Shown one piece after another: positions 25,543 through 39,700 of a stretch of DNA of 64,000 bases. The first letter of the stretch is position 1; every line of letters begins with the position of its first letter. This DNA is from Cunninghamia lanceolata. Lineage: Eukaryota; Streptophyta; Pinopsida; Cupressales; Cupressaceae. The notes under the pieces are model-generated. The model searched no databases. It saw only the letters and a program-made list of their open reading frames with translations, and was not told the DNA's origin. The stretch lies in NCBI GenBank assembly GCA_027924645.1, contig BSBN01001150.1, forward strand, positions 3,657,159 through 3,721,158, in the 5' to 3' direction. A program made the position numbers and the translations under genes.

Positions 25543-25892
25543 TCTGATTACAATAGGAATGCCTTCCAACTGTTCCTTAAATGTTATCTTATACACTTCT
25601 GAACATTTTGGGAAAAAAAGAGTGCAGATTACGATAAACTTCTTAAACAATTGAATAGTCAAAAGGAAACCTAAAGTAAGTAATGCTATTGACTATTTAA
25701 CATTAAACTTTTTGACATTTAAGTAAATCACTTACAACCAGTAGGTATGTGGTTGAGAAGCGAGGAAAAAAAATCCACCACAAAATTATATGCCGTATAA
25801 AAGTTTTGGATACTATCTTCAATTATTAAATTGCTTGGCAGGAAGAGAGCAAAGACTTTTCTTTTCAAGGTGGCCCACAATGGGTCTGAAAT

Positions 25893-26690
25893 TTACATTG
25901 TATGTGTCTAGAATTAAACTAGCAATTGGACTCATAGGTTCAATGGGCATGTGATAACTTTATAAAGAAATTGTAGAATTTTACATAGTATGCGTCTAGA
26001 ATTAAACTAGCAATTAGACTCATAGGTTCAATGGGCACGTGATAACTTTATAAAGAAATTGTAGAATTTGTTAGATATTTTTTATTATTTATAATTTATA
26101 ATTATTTAATCCACTAAACTATTTTATCAAATTCTTATTGAAATTCCATCACATTAAAGGTTGTCTTCTTTCACTTATATTAGTAAATTTCCTTTAACAT
26201 TACATATTGAGATGAACAAACATAGTTGGGTTTGAGTTTGATTTTCATAAAATTCTAATTCATCCATGGCTCTATGTTATTGAAATCTCAATAATTTTAG
26301 TGGATAATAATTTATTGAAATGAGTTTGCACAACAAACCCAATAAATTATAAATTAATAAATAATAAAAAATTTCTACCATTCCCTCGTGAATTGACATG
26401 ATAATAATTTTACATGTCACTCATTTCAATAACATAGAACCATGCATGAATTAGGACTTCATGAAAATCGATCTCAAACCCAACAATGATTGTTCATCTC
26501 AATATATAATGTAAAAGGAAATTTACTAATATAAGTGAAAGAAGACAACTTTTAATGTGATGGAATTTCAACAAGAATTGATAAAATAATTTAGTGGATT
26601 AAATAACTTATAAATTATAAATAATAAAAGATATCTAACAAATTCTATAATTTCTTCGTGCCCATTGAACCTATGGGTCCAATTGCCAGT
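25893..26690. mobile_element. Foldback (inverted-repeat) element with duplicated left end
   Basis: 26006-26300 and 26400-26690 are inverted copies of each other. The left end ACTAGCAATTAGACTCATAG pairs with the right end reading, on the minus strand, ACTGGCAATTGGACCCATAG; internal parts such as AGTGAAAGAAGACAA also pair. A ~100-bp centre separates the arms. The outer ~88 bp of the left arm is present twice in tandem (about 25893-25980 and 25981-26068). No coding capacity. Structure fits a foldback-type MITE; the transposase family is unknown. Confidence 0.75.
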
Positions 26691-28379
26691 ATTTTATGGC
26701 TATGATAATGTTTCTAAAAATAGATCCATTATATATGCCTAAAATATGTTTTTATTCTTATAGGAGACTCCAAATAACCATAATAAATTGAGGGTATTTA
26801 TATTAACTGTATTCCCTATATAAATATTAAACTCTTGAGTGAGAACATAGTTCATATAATATATTGTCCTAAATTATTAAATTTAAAAGTATAGTATTGT
26901 CCTAAATTATATATTATATATGCTATTAAATTTTTTGAGTCATTCATATAAACTTAAAAAAACTATTGATGAATTTTGTTTAGGCTATTTGATTATAACT
27001 TTGTTAACTCATCAATATTATGTATATAATATAGTTTAAAAGTATAAAATTGAGTTTCTATTCTAAAATCCAAGTTTAAAGTCTATAAGACTTACATCCT
27101 AAGAATATCAAGCGGAGACACTCTTTTAAAAATACTGATAATCAGATGGACAACATATAACCATGCAAAATTATTAAGAAAGGACTTGAGGATATTAAAA
27201 GATTAATTTATTGGCATTGATTACCACAAAAGCTTGTTGGACAAGCCATGCAAACCGTGTTTTATAAATAAAAATTTGCATGGATGCTGCAGGGGATGCA
27301 GGGAGTGAGGAAAGGTCCTCCGAATTAAAACTCAACCCCTTAAGTTAAGGCTACATAGATGGTAGTCGTTAGCAATGACGTACACAGTGATATGTAACCA
27401 TTAATATGATAAATGTGATATATAAACTTCTATACGGTTTCTGCTACTAGCAATTAATTTAGGGTATATAAATTATTATTTTTAATTCACTTGGAATATG
27501 AAGAATTTATATAAACATGACTAGGACCGATGATAGTAAATGCCCCATAATTCATGATGCAGTTGATGTAAAGGTGAAGGGAACCTTTTTGTTTTTATCA
27601 TTTATGACATTTTGTAGAAAAAATCAACGGTCTAGATGTTTTTGATGGTAGTCCTTTTAATCTGGACCATTCATCTATATAATCCATCATGTGCTTCTCA
27701 CATAGGGAATACTTATCAGCGTAATTATTACACGCCTTTAATGTTTGAAAGAGATATGTTAAGATCCTCATCCGCACACACTTTTTCCTTGAAAGAGATT
27801 CGTAAGAGCTTTTCAGTGCTTTATCTTTTTTTAATGTATGCATGTCTAGCATGGTGCTTGCATCTACATCTGTCAAGTCCACATTCATTTATGTTTGATG
27901 TATGAGCATGCCCTGTTTAGATTCCCATTGAATAGATAACTATCATGAGATTGTCCTAGATGTAAATGTGAATCAATTTGTAGATTTACTGTGGTCTCCT
28001 CTATGGGCGATTCAAAGAGAAAAATGTTGTGTCGTGGTTAAGGATAAATCCCATGCCAATATTGTCTAACCATTTTTTACCATATTAGGGTCTCATGAGG
28101 TCAACTTTATTGGCGTCTTATGATCAAGTTTATAGTGTCTTCAAATAGCCAGCACTGAAGAGAAGGTCAACCATGCACACATAACAATCAATTGTAGCTG
28201 CTAAGCATTAAAAGTTACTCTTGTGGTTGAAATATGAACAACTCCCATCCTTGTTTTTGAGAGCATCCATGCTGAATCCATACTGCGCATATTATGCAAT
28301 CTTGAGGCATACTGTCAATAGTTTGCATGTTTTGTCTATGTTTCCTCATGTCCTGATGTAGGAGCATCCCAGGTTGTAG
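26691..28379. other. AT-rich, nothing firmly recognised
   Basis: Contains a 96-codon minus-strand open frame at 27598-27888 without a recognised domain, and no supported gene. Apart from AT-rich simple sequence nothing stands out. Confidence 0.4.
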
Positions 28380-29160
28380 AGAAATCTTGCATCAACCAAA
28401 AATATTTTCATTCTTTTCATTTTTTTCATTCTAGTTGCAGTTTAGTAATTTGCAGTTTAGCATTTTCTACTGCATTTTACCGCATCTTCATATTAGAGCT
28501 CATGGAGCAAGATTTAGTTTCTATGCCATGTCAGCTACATCATACTAAGATTTCAGGAGATTTGGATTCATCTACAGAAAGTTATCACTATCAGAAGATC
28601 ATCAACTTTCACAGAGCAAAGCATTCATGCAGTCATTTGAGAATAGAAAGTTTGTGTTGCACTTCTGTGACTTGTGGAGCCTAATGGAGCATATCACAAG
28701 GCAAATAAGGACTAGATAGACCTTCCTTGAGGTCCGCACCAAATTTCATTCATTTGCGGAGTAATACCTTGACTTGTAGGCTGACCTACATGTTTCCTAC
28801 ATGTTTCATCATTCATTGGAGTTTGTAGCCTCTTGAGGTCGATGTGGAGGATTCTTTGAGCTAGAGAATGATATATATACATCTCTTAGATGCATTAGGA
28901 AGTCAGTCAGTGAATATGTTGAGATAGATAGTTAGATTCTTTCTGGAAGGCACTTCAATGCCATATCTTTCCTTTCTGTTGTAACTCGGAAGGCAGCCCT
29001 GTGAGCCCTTTGATTGTAGTTTGCATGTTACCAGCATATAAGCATTGTGATTATTTGATACATTGAGCATTTGAATCTTCAACTACATTATGTTATTGTG
29101 TTGTTTCCATTGTGTTTACTCTTACTGCATGGTTTGGATAGTCCCTTCTTAAGACCCTCC
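28380..29160 (+). repeat. LTR-promoter-like noncoding block
   Basis: Shows the layout of an LTR promoter region: a TATA-like ATATATATACATC at about 28868-28880, then a leader-like stretch and T/GT-rich sequence after 29030. No terminal repeats, primer site or polypurine tract were found, so this is a weak call. Confidence 0.25.
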
Positions 29161-29256
29161 ATCCATGACTACACCATGTCCTCTTGAACTTATATCTATA
29201 CTTCTGAGTTTTCTCTCATTAGAAATGCATGTTAGAAAAGTTTATTTCAAAATAGA

Positions 29257-31062
<1,806 letters not shown>

Positions 31063-32020
31063 GGGTAAGTGCAGTAAGATGGGGGGCAAAAAGGGGTCTT
31101 AAGTGGCCACTTTTTTTTGAAATCAGGAAATACTGACCTTGGATGAGAAATTGAGCATAGAACTTACACTCAAAATTTTAAGATGCAACAAAAATAATGT
31201 TCATAGTGCTCTGAGTCTACTTTCTAAACTACTAATTTTTTTGAAAATGGTATAGATTAAGGGGTTCAAAAAAGGGAGCCATAGAAATTAGTGTTGTTTC
31301 TGTCAAAAAAAGATAACATAGCGTGTTTTGTGGCTCCCTCAAAAGGTTAACTTTTTTTTGGTATTTTTAAAATCACTTCAGTGAGAAATTAGCCAACAAC
31401 ATTTAGTTTATGCCCAATTTTTTTGATAATGTTTTAATGAATATTTAATTTTTTACTAATTTTTAAAGTGGACAAATCCTAAAAAATATAATTTTGGCCA
31501 TGCTACCCCTATAAATTTTGAAAACTAATTGAAAATCATTTTTTTTTGTTTTTTTGTGTAGAATGGAGTCTAGTTTATAAAAATGTAATTTATTTGAAAT
31601 TTCAATGAATGGTTAATTTATAAAGAAAAAAATACCAAACATTGGTTTTTACCAAAAAACAGACACACACACAAAAGAAATTAAAGATGAAAGGCTTAAC
31701 CTTGTCAAATGTGAAAAACATTATATCGTTAAATAGCTAAGAGAAAACCTAACATTACCCAGGTATTTGATTTGTTTGACTTTGAAACACGTGCAAACCT
31801 GACTATTAGCACGAACAAGATTATGTGAAATCCTGTAGAATATGCAAAAACACATCTTTTTGGACATTGGGAAGGCACTCCAAGCCTTTGGGATGGAAAT
31901 CCAAAGCAAATCCCAAGCCTAAGGCTGTGGATTCCCAAAGCAACATATAACACGAGTGCATTATAACACATTCACGTTATAACACGCTCACGTTATGTTT
32001 TGCTTTGCATTTTTTTCTTT
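31063..32020 (+). repeat. Left arm of the candidate large element, copy 1
   Basis: About 950 noncoding bases repeated at 61386-62300 in the same orientation. Shared landmarks include AAAAAGGGGTCTTAAG near the start, GATTAAGGGGTTCAAAA (near 31255), TCCTAAAAAATA (near 31477), GAATGGAGTCTAGTTT (near 31561), AAAGAAATTAAAGATGAAA (near 31673) and AAATCCAAGCC/TTAGGCT-like sequence near 31900. Both copies end in a cluster of CACGTTATAAC-like motifs and then run into different low-complexity DNA. Confidence 0.85.
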
Positions 32021-32095
32021 TTTGCAAAAGTTTGCCCGATGTTTGTCAAGTTTGACATAACGTGAGAAAATTATAATGCGTTCACATTATGTCTC
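31945..32095. repeat. Subterminal palindromic motif cluster
   Basis: Short repeated motifs of the form GCATTATAACAC and CACGTTATAACAC / CACGTTATG occur at about 31960, 31973, 31990, 32057 and 32085, in both directions. Similar motifs recur at 34530-34550, 61095-61165 and 62268-62302. Clusters like this inside transposon ends are often transposase binding sites; that role here is inference. Confidence 0.55.
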
Positions 32096-32130
32096 ACTTG
32101 GAATGTTTTATGTTCAAGTTTTTTAAGTAT

Positions 32131-32443
32131 GTTTGATGTATGTATGTTGGTATATATATTTGTATTTATGTATGTATGTATGCATGTATGCCAAATTGTA
32201 TGTATGCTTGTATGTATGAATGTATGTATGCAATATGCTTGTATGTATGTATGTATGTATGTATATATGTATGTATGTATGTACGCCTATATGTATGTAT
32301 GTATGGTTGTATGTATGTAAGTATGTATGCATGCTTGTATGTATGTATATATGTATGCATGTTTGTATGTATGTATGTATGCTTGCATGTATGTATGTAT
32401 GTATGCTTGTATGTATGTATGGATGCTTGTATGTATGTATTTA
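32131..32443. repeat. (TATG)n microsatellite/minisatellite
   Basis: About 310 bases built from TATG/TGTATG units with single-base variants (TGCATG, TATATG, TGTTTG). The overlapping open frames on both strands (Met-Tyr-Val-Cys and His-Thr-Tyr-Ile repeats) are by-products. Confidence 0.92.
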
Positions 32444-32484
32444 AGGCTTTTGAGTTTAGGGTATATAAGGACCCAAGCATGTAT

Positions 32485-34112
32485 AGTTTTTAGGGTTAAG
32501 GGTTGAGGATTTTGGGTTTAGGGTTTAAGGTATAGGGTTGAGGGTTGAGGGATTAGGGCTTAAGTAATAGGTTGAGGGTAGAGGATAGAGGGTTGAGGGT
32601 TATAGTTGAGGGATAATATTCAACTTGTTGACTGTATAAGGTTAAGTGTGTAAGGTATGGGGATTAGGGTTTAGGATATTGGGTTTAGGGTTTACGATAT
32701 GGATTGAGGGTATATAAGGCATAGGGTGACTTGGGTTGACAGTGTATGGTTTATGTTTTAAGTATAGGGTTGAGGCATAATATTCAGGGTTTAGGGTATA
32801 AGGGCGAGGTTATAGGGTATAGGGATGAGGGTTTGTGGGTGTAGGTTTTAGGGTTTAAGGTATAGGGTTGAGGATTGAGGGATTAGGGCTTAAGTATATG
32901 GTTGAGGGTATAGGGTAGAGGATTGAGAGTTTACAGTTGAGGGACAATGTTCAAGGTTGAGTGTCTAAGATATAGGGTTTAGGGTTTAAGGTTGAGGGTA
33001 TAAGGCATATGGATGAGGGTTGAGGGTTTAGGGAGTAAGCATAGGGTTGAGGATATAGGGTATAGGGTAGAGGTTTGAAGGTTGAGGGATAATGTTCAAG
33101 GTTGAGTGTCCAAGGTTAAGTGTATATGGTATAGGGTTTAAGGGTTTAAGGGCATCTAGGGGTTGAGAGTTTAGGGTTTAAGGGTTTAAGGTTTGAGGGA
33201 TTAAGGGTTTAAGGGTTAAGGGTTTAAGGGTTGAGGGATTAGGGTTTTAGGCATAGTGTCGAGGGTAGAGGGTTTAGGGATATGGTTTAGGGTTGAAGGT
33301 TTAAGGGTTGAGGGTTGAGGCTTTAGGATTGAGGGTTAAAGGATTGTGTCGAGGGTAGAGGGTTTAGGGATAGGGTTTAGGGTTTAAGGTTTAAAGGTTG
33401 AGGGTTGAGGCTTTAGGGATAGGGTTTAGGGTTTAAGGTATAGTGTCGAGGGTTGAGGGTTTAGGGTTAAGTGAGAGACTTAGATGGCTAAGGAAAGATG
33501 GAGAGGCAGACAAGAAGTGACTGAGAGACCTAGAGAGGGGAGAGGTAGCGAGGTGAGGGGAGAGAGAATAAAATGAGAGAGTGAAGTTGACAACTTGAGG
33601 GAAAGATGGGTAAGGAGGAGGGAGCGAGGTGGAGAGGAAGGGAAATATCTAGAGAACCCTGAGAGATATACAAGTGAGAGACCTACAACCTAGGGAGAGG
33701 GGTGAGAGAGATAGGGGAGAGATAGTGGTGAGGCAGATAGGGGAGGAGAGGAGTGGATAAGGGTTGAGGTTTTAAGGATTTAGGGTTTAAGGGTCAAGGG
33801 TTTAGGGTTTAAGGGTTGAGGGTTTAAGGGTTGAGGGTTTAAGGGTTGAGATATTAAGGGTTTAAGGGTTGAGGGATTAGGGTTTAGAGTTGAGGGATTA
33901 TGGTTTAAGGTATAGTGTCGAGGGTTGAGGGTTTAGGGATAGGGTTTAAGATTTAAGGTTTAAAGGTTGAGGGTTGAGGCTTTAGGTATAGGGTTTAGGG
34001 TTTAGGTTTAAGGGATTAGGATTTAAGGTATAGTGTCAAGGCTTTAGGGTTTAGGGATAGGGTTTAGGATTTAAGGTTTAAGGGTTGAGGGTTAGGCTTT
34101 AGGGATAGGGTT
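32485..34112 (+). repeat. Degenerate telomere-like TTTAGGG/TTGAGGG minisatellite
   Basis: Long runs of variants of TTTAGGG: TTTAGGG, TTTAAGGG, TTGAGGG, ATAGGG and TTAAGGG, with little perfect tandem order. TTTAGGG is the usual plant telomere repeat, but tracts of more than two perfect copies are rare here and variants dominate. Blocks at about 32485-33475 and 33755-34112 are separated by a purine-rich block. It follows the TATG array with only a short spacer. Confidence 0.8.
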
Positions 34113-34440
34113 TAGGGTTAAGTGAGAGACCTAGATGGCTAAGGAGGGATGGAGAGGCAAACAAGGAGTGATTGAGAGACCTAGAGAGGGGAGAGGTAGA
34201 TAAGTGAGGGGGAGATAGAGTGAGAGATAGAGAGGTGAGGGGAGAGATAGAAGAAAATGAGAGAGTGAAGTTGACAACTTGAGGGAAAGATGGGTAAGGA
34301 GGAGGGAGAGAGGTGGAGAGGAAGGGAAATAACTAGAGATCCATTTGAGAGATGTAGAGGTGAGAGACCTATAGCCTAGGGAGAGAGGGGTGAGATACAT
34401 AGGGGGGAAGATAGGTGTGAGAGAGATAGAGGGGGGAGAG
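33474..34440 (+). repeat. Purine-rich blocks and ~650-bp segmental duplication
   Basis: Two closely matching GA-rich blocks, about 33474-33770 and 34122-34440, share GTTAAGTGAGAGAC, TAGATGGCTAAGGA, GAGTGAAGTTGACAACTTGA and GGGAAAGATGGGTAAGGAGG. The copies are offset by about 650 bases, so the unit (GA-rich block plus telomere-like block) is duplicated in tandem. The 89-codon minus-strand frame at 34131-34400 is a low-complexity artefact. Confidence 0.8.
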
Positions 34441-35282
34441 CGGTGGGTAATGGGACAGTGAGTTAGAAAACCTTTAGGAAATCAACTTTTTGAAGAAGTT
34501 AAAATATGACCGTTTTGTATAGCAAGATAAAATGCACTCACGTTATAACATGAGCATGATTTGTCTTGCTATACAAATGGTAAATTAGCCAGGACACCCA
34601 TGATCTAGGCCCACATGCTCTGTTATTCTCTTGGTTATGCACATGTTTTGACTAAAAAAACTTTTTGATGTTGTTGGGAAGTGCACATGCAAAATTTTCA
34701 CATTCTACCACCTTTGCATGAACTTTCCACCACCTTTTTCTAGTTTGCCAACTTAGGAAGGTAAAAATAACATAGTTTTCACATCAAATTTGATATATAT
34801 CAATTCAAGTTTCAATCTTTGTAGTGTTGCAATGTTAATTGTGATTGAATTGTAGGAATTTAACATTATACATTGGTTAATTGTATTGTTGTTAGTAATT
34901 CTATTCGAGTGATATACAATTGAATGTTGAAAAGGAAGCAAGTTTGTGAAAAACACAAATTGTTGAGGAGTTTGATGCAAGAAGAAAAAAGACTACATAA
35001 TTGGGTAGTCTCTCAATTCAAATCTCCATTTTTTAGGTATGTCAAGTCTTTACACATGTTATTTACATTTTCCTTAATTCTATTATGTTCCTTTATCATC
35101 CCTTATCATACATGCTTAATACAATGCTTTGATTTTGTTATTATGCGTATTCCATGTTCCTCATTATTTTTTTCTCATTATAACCTTAGCCCCCCTTGGA
35201 ACATTTTAAACTACACAATTCTTTACATTTGCCAATTACATTTGCTTGGAAGTTTCAAAATATTTTTCATGGTGAGGGACAT
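34441..35282. other. Unassigned, with a motif cluster and a possible exon
   Basis: CACGTTATAAC-type motifs at 34530-34550 link this to the arms of the candidate large element. A plus-strand frame from ATG 34924 encodes a basic, Lys/Glu-rich ~38-residue segment that runs to a good donor (TTTTAG|GTATGTC, near 35036). It could be a lone exon, but no partner exon was identified. Confidence 0.3.
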
Positions 35283-35530
35283 GAGACCACATTTCTTTGA
35301 GGCATTTTTTCAAACAGCTCATTGCCTTGTCTATGTTGTTTGATAAAATGCTTTGGTAGACATGTATGTAAAATGTGGTCACATAGACAAGGCAATGAAC
35401 TGTTTGAAAAAATGCCTCAAAGAAATGTGGTCTCATGGTGATAGACATTTATTTGAGGCATTTTTTAAAACAATTCATTGCCTTGTCTATGCTACCACAT
35501 TTTACATACATGTCTACCAAATCATTTTGT
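35283..35530. repeat. PPR-derived inverted repeat (hairpin-forming)
   Basis: 35283-35335 and 35382-35434 are inverted copies, 53 bases each, with only about one mismatch and a 46-base loop. In addition the middle arm extended (about 35346-35421) pairs with 35453-35530, about 78 bases with few mismatches. So the middle segment could pair with either side. All arms are PPR coding sequence (KCGHIDKAMN... region). Confidence 0.88.
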
Positions 35531-36510
35531 TCATATTATAAAATCATGGTATTCCATGAGACCACATTTCTTTGAGCAATTATATGTCAAATAGTTCATG
35601 TGCCTTGTCTATGCTTCCACATTTTGCATACATGTCTAATAGGGAATTTGCAACTATAACATTTGACAAAAATCCCCCTTCTAGTATGCTTCAAGGGATA
35701 CCCATAACTTGTTTGAAATAGCCCATTTTGGAAAATGTAGGGGGATGCTATCAAAGGTTGTTGATTTTGGCTTTACACTTTCCAATTGCATTAGCTTGAA
35801 AGATTCTAAAAACTTTTTAATAAATCCATTTTGTGCATATTCTACAATCATTATGCTCTATGAGACCATATCTCTTTGAGGCATTTTTCCAAACAATCCA
35901 CGTATCTTGTCTATGTTTCCACATTTTTTACACATCTACTAGGGTAAGCTATAACTATAAATTTAAAAAATGCCTCTATCCTTAATGCTTTGATGGATAT
36001 CCATATCCTATTCCAAAGATCCTTTCTTGGCATGGGTAGGGAGGATCTTGACAAAGTTTGTAGAATTTGGCTTCACACCCACTGATTGCATTTGTTGGGA
36101 AGTTTCCAAAACCTTTTCAACAAATCCATTTTGTGCACATCCCGCAATCATTGCAATCCATGACATATCTCTTTGATGCATTTTCTCAAACAATTCACAT
36201 GCCTTGTCCATGCTTCCACATTTCTCATACATTGATATGAAGGGAGTTGCAATTATAACATTTGACAAAAACTTCCCTTTCTTTCAATGATTTGATTGAT
36301 GCCCATACCTTGTTCCAAAGGTAGGATGTTGACACAAGTTGTGGAATTTGGATTTATACTCAAGCCAATTGTATTTTCTTGAAATTTTGTAATGTCTTTT
36401 AAAAAATCCATTTTATGTTTATCTTGCAATCATGGCATTCCATCAAAAAAATCATGTGCTTTGTCTATGCTACCACATTTTGCATACATCTCTATTTGTG
36501 GACATTATAT
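35283..36510 (-). pseudogene. Decayed pentatricopeptide-repeat (PPR) gene copies
   Basis: At least four ~300-bp decayed copies of one PPR segment. The best (36008-36268, minus) reads PFISMYEKCGSMDKACELF, EKMHQRDMSWIAMIAGCAQN, GFVEKVLETSQQMQSVGVKP and NSTNFVKILP, the P-L-S repeat wording of plant organelle RNA-binding PPR proteins (C-to-U editing factors). Other minus copies lie at about 35690-36000 and 36330-36505. A plus-oriented copy (MVDMYVKCGHIDKAMN) is at 35358-35440 between minus copies. PPR proteins bind organelle RNA one base per repeat; nothing here could, because each copy has stops, frameshifts and a partly inverted order. Confidence 0.82.
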
Positions 36511-36750
36511 TGGTAGGTCATACGTTAGAAAATGGCTAGAGCAAAGTCACATGATAAATTCTTGCAAGGTAGAAATACTTCAAAAATATTTTCTTTCCAT
36601 TTTCCTTGTGTTCTTAGTGCACTTGTTTATTCATCATGGTTGAGTGACATTTACTCTTCTACATGATGATTGTATGTACATTTTTGTATGAAGGGTTGAA
36701 TGACATATATTTCATTTATTTATAAGGATTCATTTTTTAGGAAATAATAT

Positions 36751-39700
36751 TTGTCTCTTTATCATGCTACAAATAAATTCTCCGTCATGCCGAGGAAACG
36801 ATCAAGGATGAAACCAACACATGAAGAGAAAGAAGCTAAGAATGCAAAGAAAGTAGCAGGTATGAGGGAGCTTTGTGAGAAGAGGAAATTGGACACGATT
36901 GTCAAAGACATGCCAATTGAAGAGGAACCTCAACCATCAACAAAAGATATGGTATTGGTAGCACAGAGGAAATGAATGTAGAAACTTTGTTCTATGAGAG
37001 ATTCAAATACCGTAGTTGGAGACACGTCCTCTACCACAAGTCAAGATGGAGGGACACCATCTACCTCATCTCAAGTTGAGAGTACATCATCACTCACATG
37101 TGAGGAAGGAGGTATGCCATCGTTCCCACCTCAACCTCAAGGTACATCATCTATTCCATCTCCAATCGAAGGTATGCCATCTAGCCCATCTCATTTACAG
37201 ATTGATGAAATTCCTAATGTTGAGATGAATTTACCTTTCACAACACCACCTAGAAAGCCAAAGTATTTGATTGATATTGATGAGAATATTTTGCAGCCAA
37301 TGGAAGGTAAGATTCCAAAATGCACTTGTAGAAGATATGCTCATAAGATTTGGAGAGTGTTCTTTGAAAAGTTAAATGAGACTGCAAGATGTCAATTATT
37401 TGTTGAAATGATGAGAAGTATAAAGTATAGGTCCATCATGAAGATTCTTGGGTTGAGAACATTTGAGGCTTCAAGTGAAAAATATATTGTCAAGAATCTA
37501 ATGAGTGCATATGAGAGTGTGGGTAACACCTCATGCATAAAATATAGTAATGTCACATGACGTGTCATTACATCAACAATAGTAAGTAATCAAATGAGGA
37601 AAGATCATCTCATTAGAAAGATGAGTCAAGCATTGAGAGTTATAGAAAAACTTTATCAAGAGTCGTTGGAAGACACCAAAGAATCAAGGACACTGATGCC
37701 AATGAATTATCGACATTCTCGGGGAGACTACCATGAAAAGATAAACCAATTGTTGAAGCATTGAGATCACTAATTGAAGACTTTTGGAATAATTACACAA
37801 GGGTATCTCTGAATCAAAGGGATGTGGTAAGAAGGAGAATCAATAGTTGAAACCATGAGCCACATCCAAAGCATTTTTAGATACAACTCAAACACAGTTT
37901 TTTGGTAAATTTCTAGAGATGTATCCTCAAATTAAAATTTGTCAAAGATATTTTGAAATGCTAAAACCTTTCTATGTCAAAATAAATCACACACGCACTA
38001 CTTGTTGTAGATTACATATTGAATTTTCTAACCATTTTGATGTTTATTGGTCTATATGTTTAGATTTGCATAATAACAATTTTTTGTAGGATTGTGGCAT
38101 ACATGCCCCACCAACATCTTAAAGAGAGTTCATATCAACAATTTTATGTGAAAGAGAGGAAGGCCAAATATTCTATAGGAAATTATGCTTGGATGGCACA
38201 TGTCAGCATTGTGGTGGCTTGCAACGTATGCCAATATGTGAACATATGGAAAGCACACATGCAGTTGGAAATGAACTAGTAGAGTTCAGAAAGTATAAAA
38301 CAATGGCGTACATACAAAATATGGTAAAGAAGTAAAGAGGTGTGATTTGGTTATTCAAAAGATTCCACTGCATTAGTTTATGTCTACATTTCGTGATAGT
38401 ATAATGTATGAGTATACAAGGCATAACCATAGAGATCAATGGTTGGACTTGCAATTCAAGCTATGCAAGGACACATTTCCACTTGGTAGCATTGTTTCGG
38501 TCATCATCTTTGTAGAGAACTACATTCTATAGCCACAACGGGAGGTGCAATCATAATATTACAACTCCACACAAGTTTCTATATTTTTGCACATCACATT
38601 CATTCACGTGAATGATAGTACAGAGGATCATAGAAAGATCATAAGGGAGTATCATTTTTATATTAGTGATGATCGTACACATTCTATGGAGTTCGTGTAA
38701 GGTTGCTTTCAGGTGTTCTACAATGATTTGGCTAGAAGGGGCATATCATTCAGTCAGCATATCATATGGTCAGATAATTGTGCATTAAAATACAAGAACT
38801 TGTGGATGTTCTATTGGTTGAGCATGATGCATAATATTACAGGTGTTCAGCATATGTGGAACTTTTGTGAGGCTAGGCATGGAAAGGGGGAGCCTAATGG
38901 TGCAGGAGCATGTATCAAAAGAGCCATAGCATGAGAAGAGCTAAGGTATAAAGATAATGCAAAGTTGACAGATGCAAAATCAATCAAGTGGTGTAATGCT
39001 TCGATGGGTTCAAGTAATGAAGGTAAGTCTTCAGTTCGTAGATTTTTTTGGTTGATAGATGATACTAACATTGCACCATATGAGGATTGTTGTATATTAA
39101 CATGATCAAGTGAGCTACACTCTTTTAGAAGCTTAAATGCAGGTTCGTGGAGTATCCATACACAGTAGATGGCATTCTTTTGTTCTTCATGTACAATTCA
39201 AGCCTCGGATGAGTGCGAGTCAAAGGAGTGGGTTGACGAATGGTGGTTAAGTTATCCTAGCCCACTTTACACATATCGGCCCTCAATGACACTAGAACTG
39301 ACATAGATGGAATCATCAGTTGAGTTTGACCACATATCAGATCTAGTTCAACTAGGTAATATATCTACTTGCATAGTTTTTGAAATTCCTAATGTTATCT
39401 TACTTTCTAGTGTTTTTTTAATGTTAACTAATTTCATCTAATTTGCTACACATATCAATGTAGGGCATGTTTATGTAGTTATTGTAGATGAAGACAATGA
39501 AGAGGGAATGAATTATTACTTGTGTCGTTGTGTTGAGGCCAAAAATAAATTGGAGGCCCTAGTTATAGATGGAGAAAACATCAAATACCCTATAGGCTCA
39601 GTGGTTGTTACTGGGACATGTCTTAGAAGGTACCCACATAAGAGTGTTAATGTTTGGCTATTTTAGGACTTTGACACACATTGAAAGATTCTTTATTACT

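Noticed and set aside
32131..32443. CRISPR-like regularly spaced repeats
   Set aside because: Simple microsatellite without unique spacers, in a plant nuclear context.
32123..32493. Overlapping open frames on both strands (Met-Tyr-Val-Cys, His-Thr-Tyr-Ile repeats)
   Set aside because: Direct translation of the TATG microsatellite; no other coding evidence.
32485..34112. A true telomere or chromosome end
   Set aside because: Perfect TTTAGGG runs are short, variants dominate, and unrelated sequence continues on both sides.
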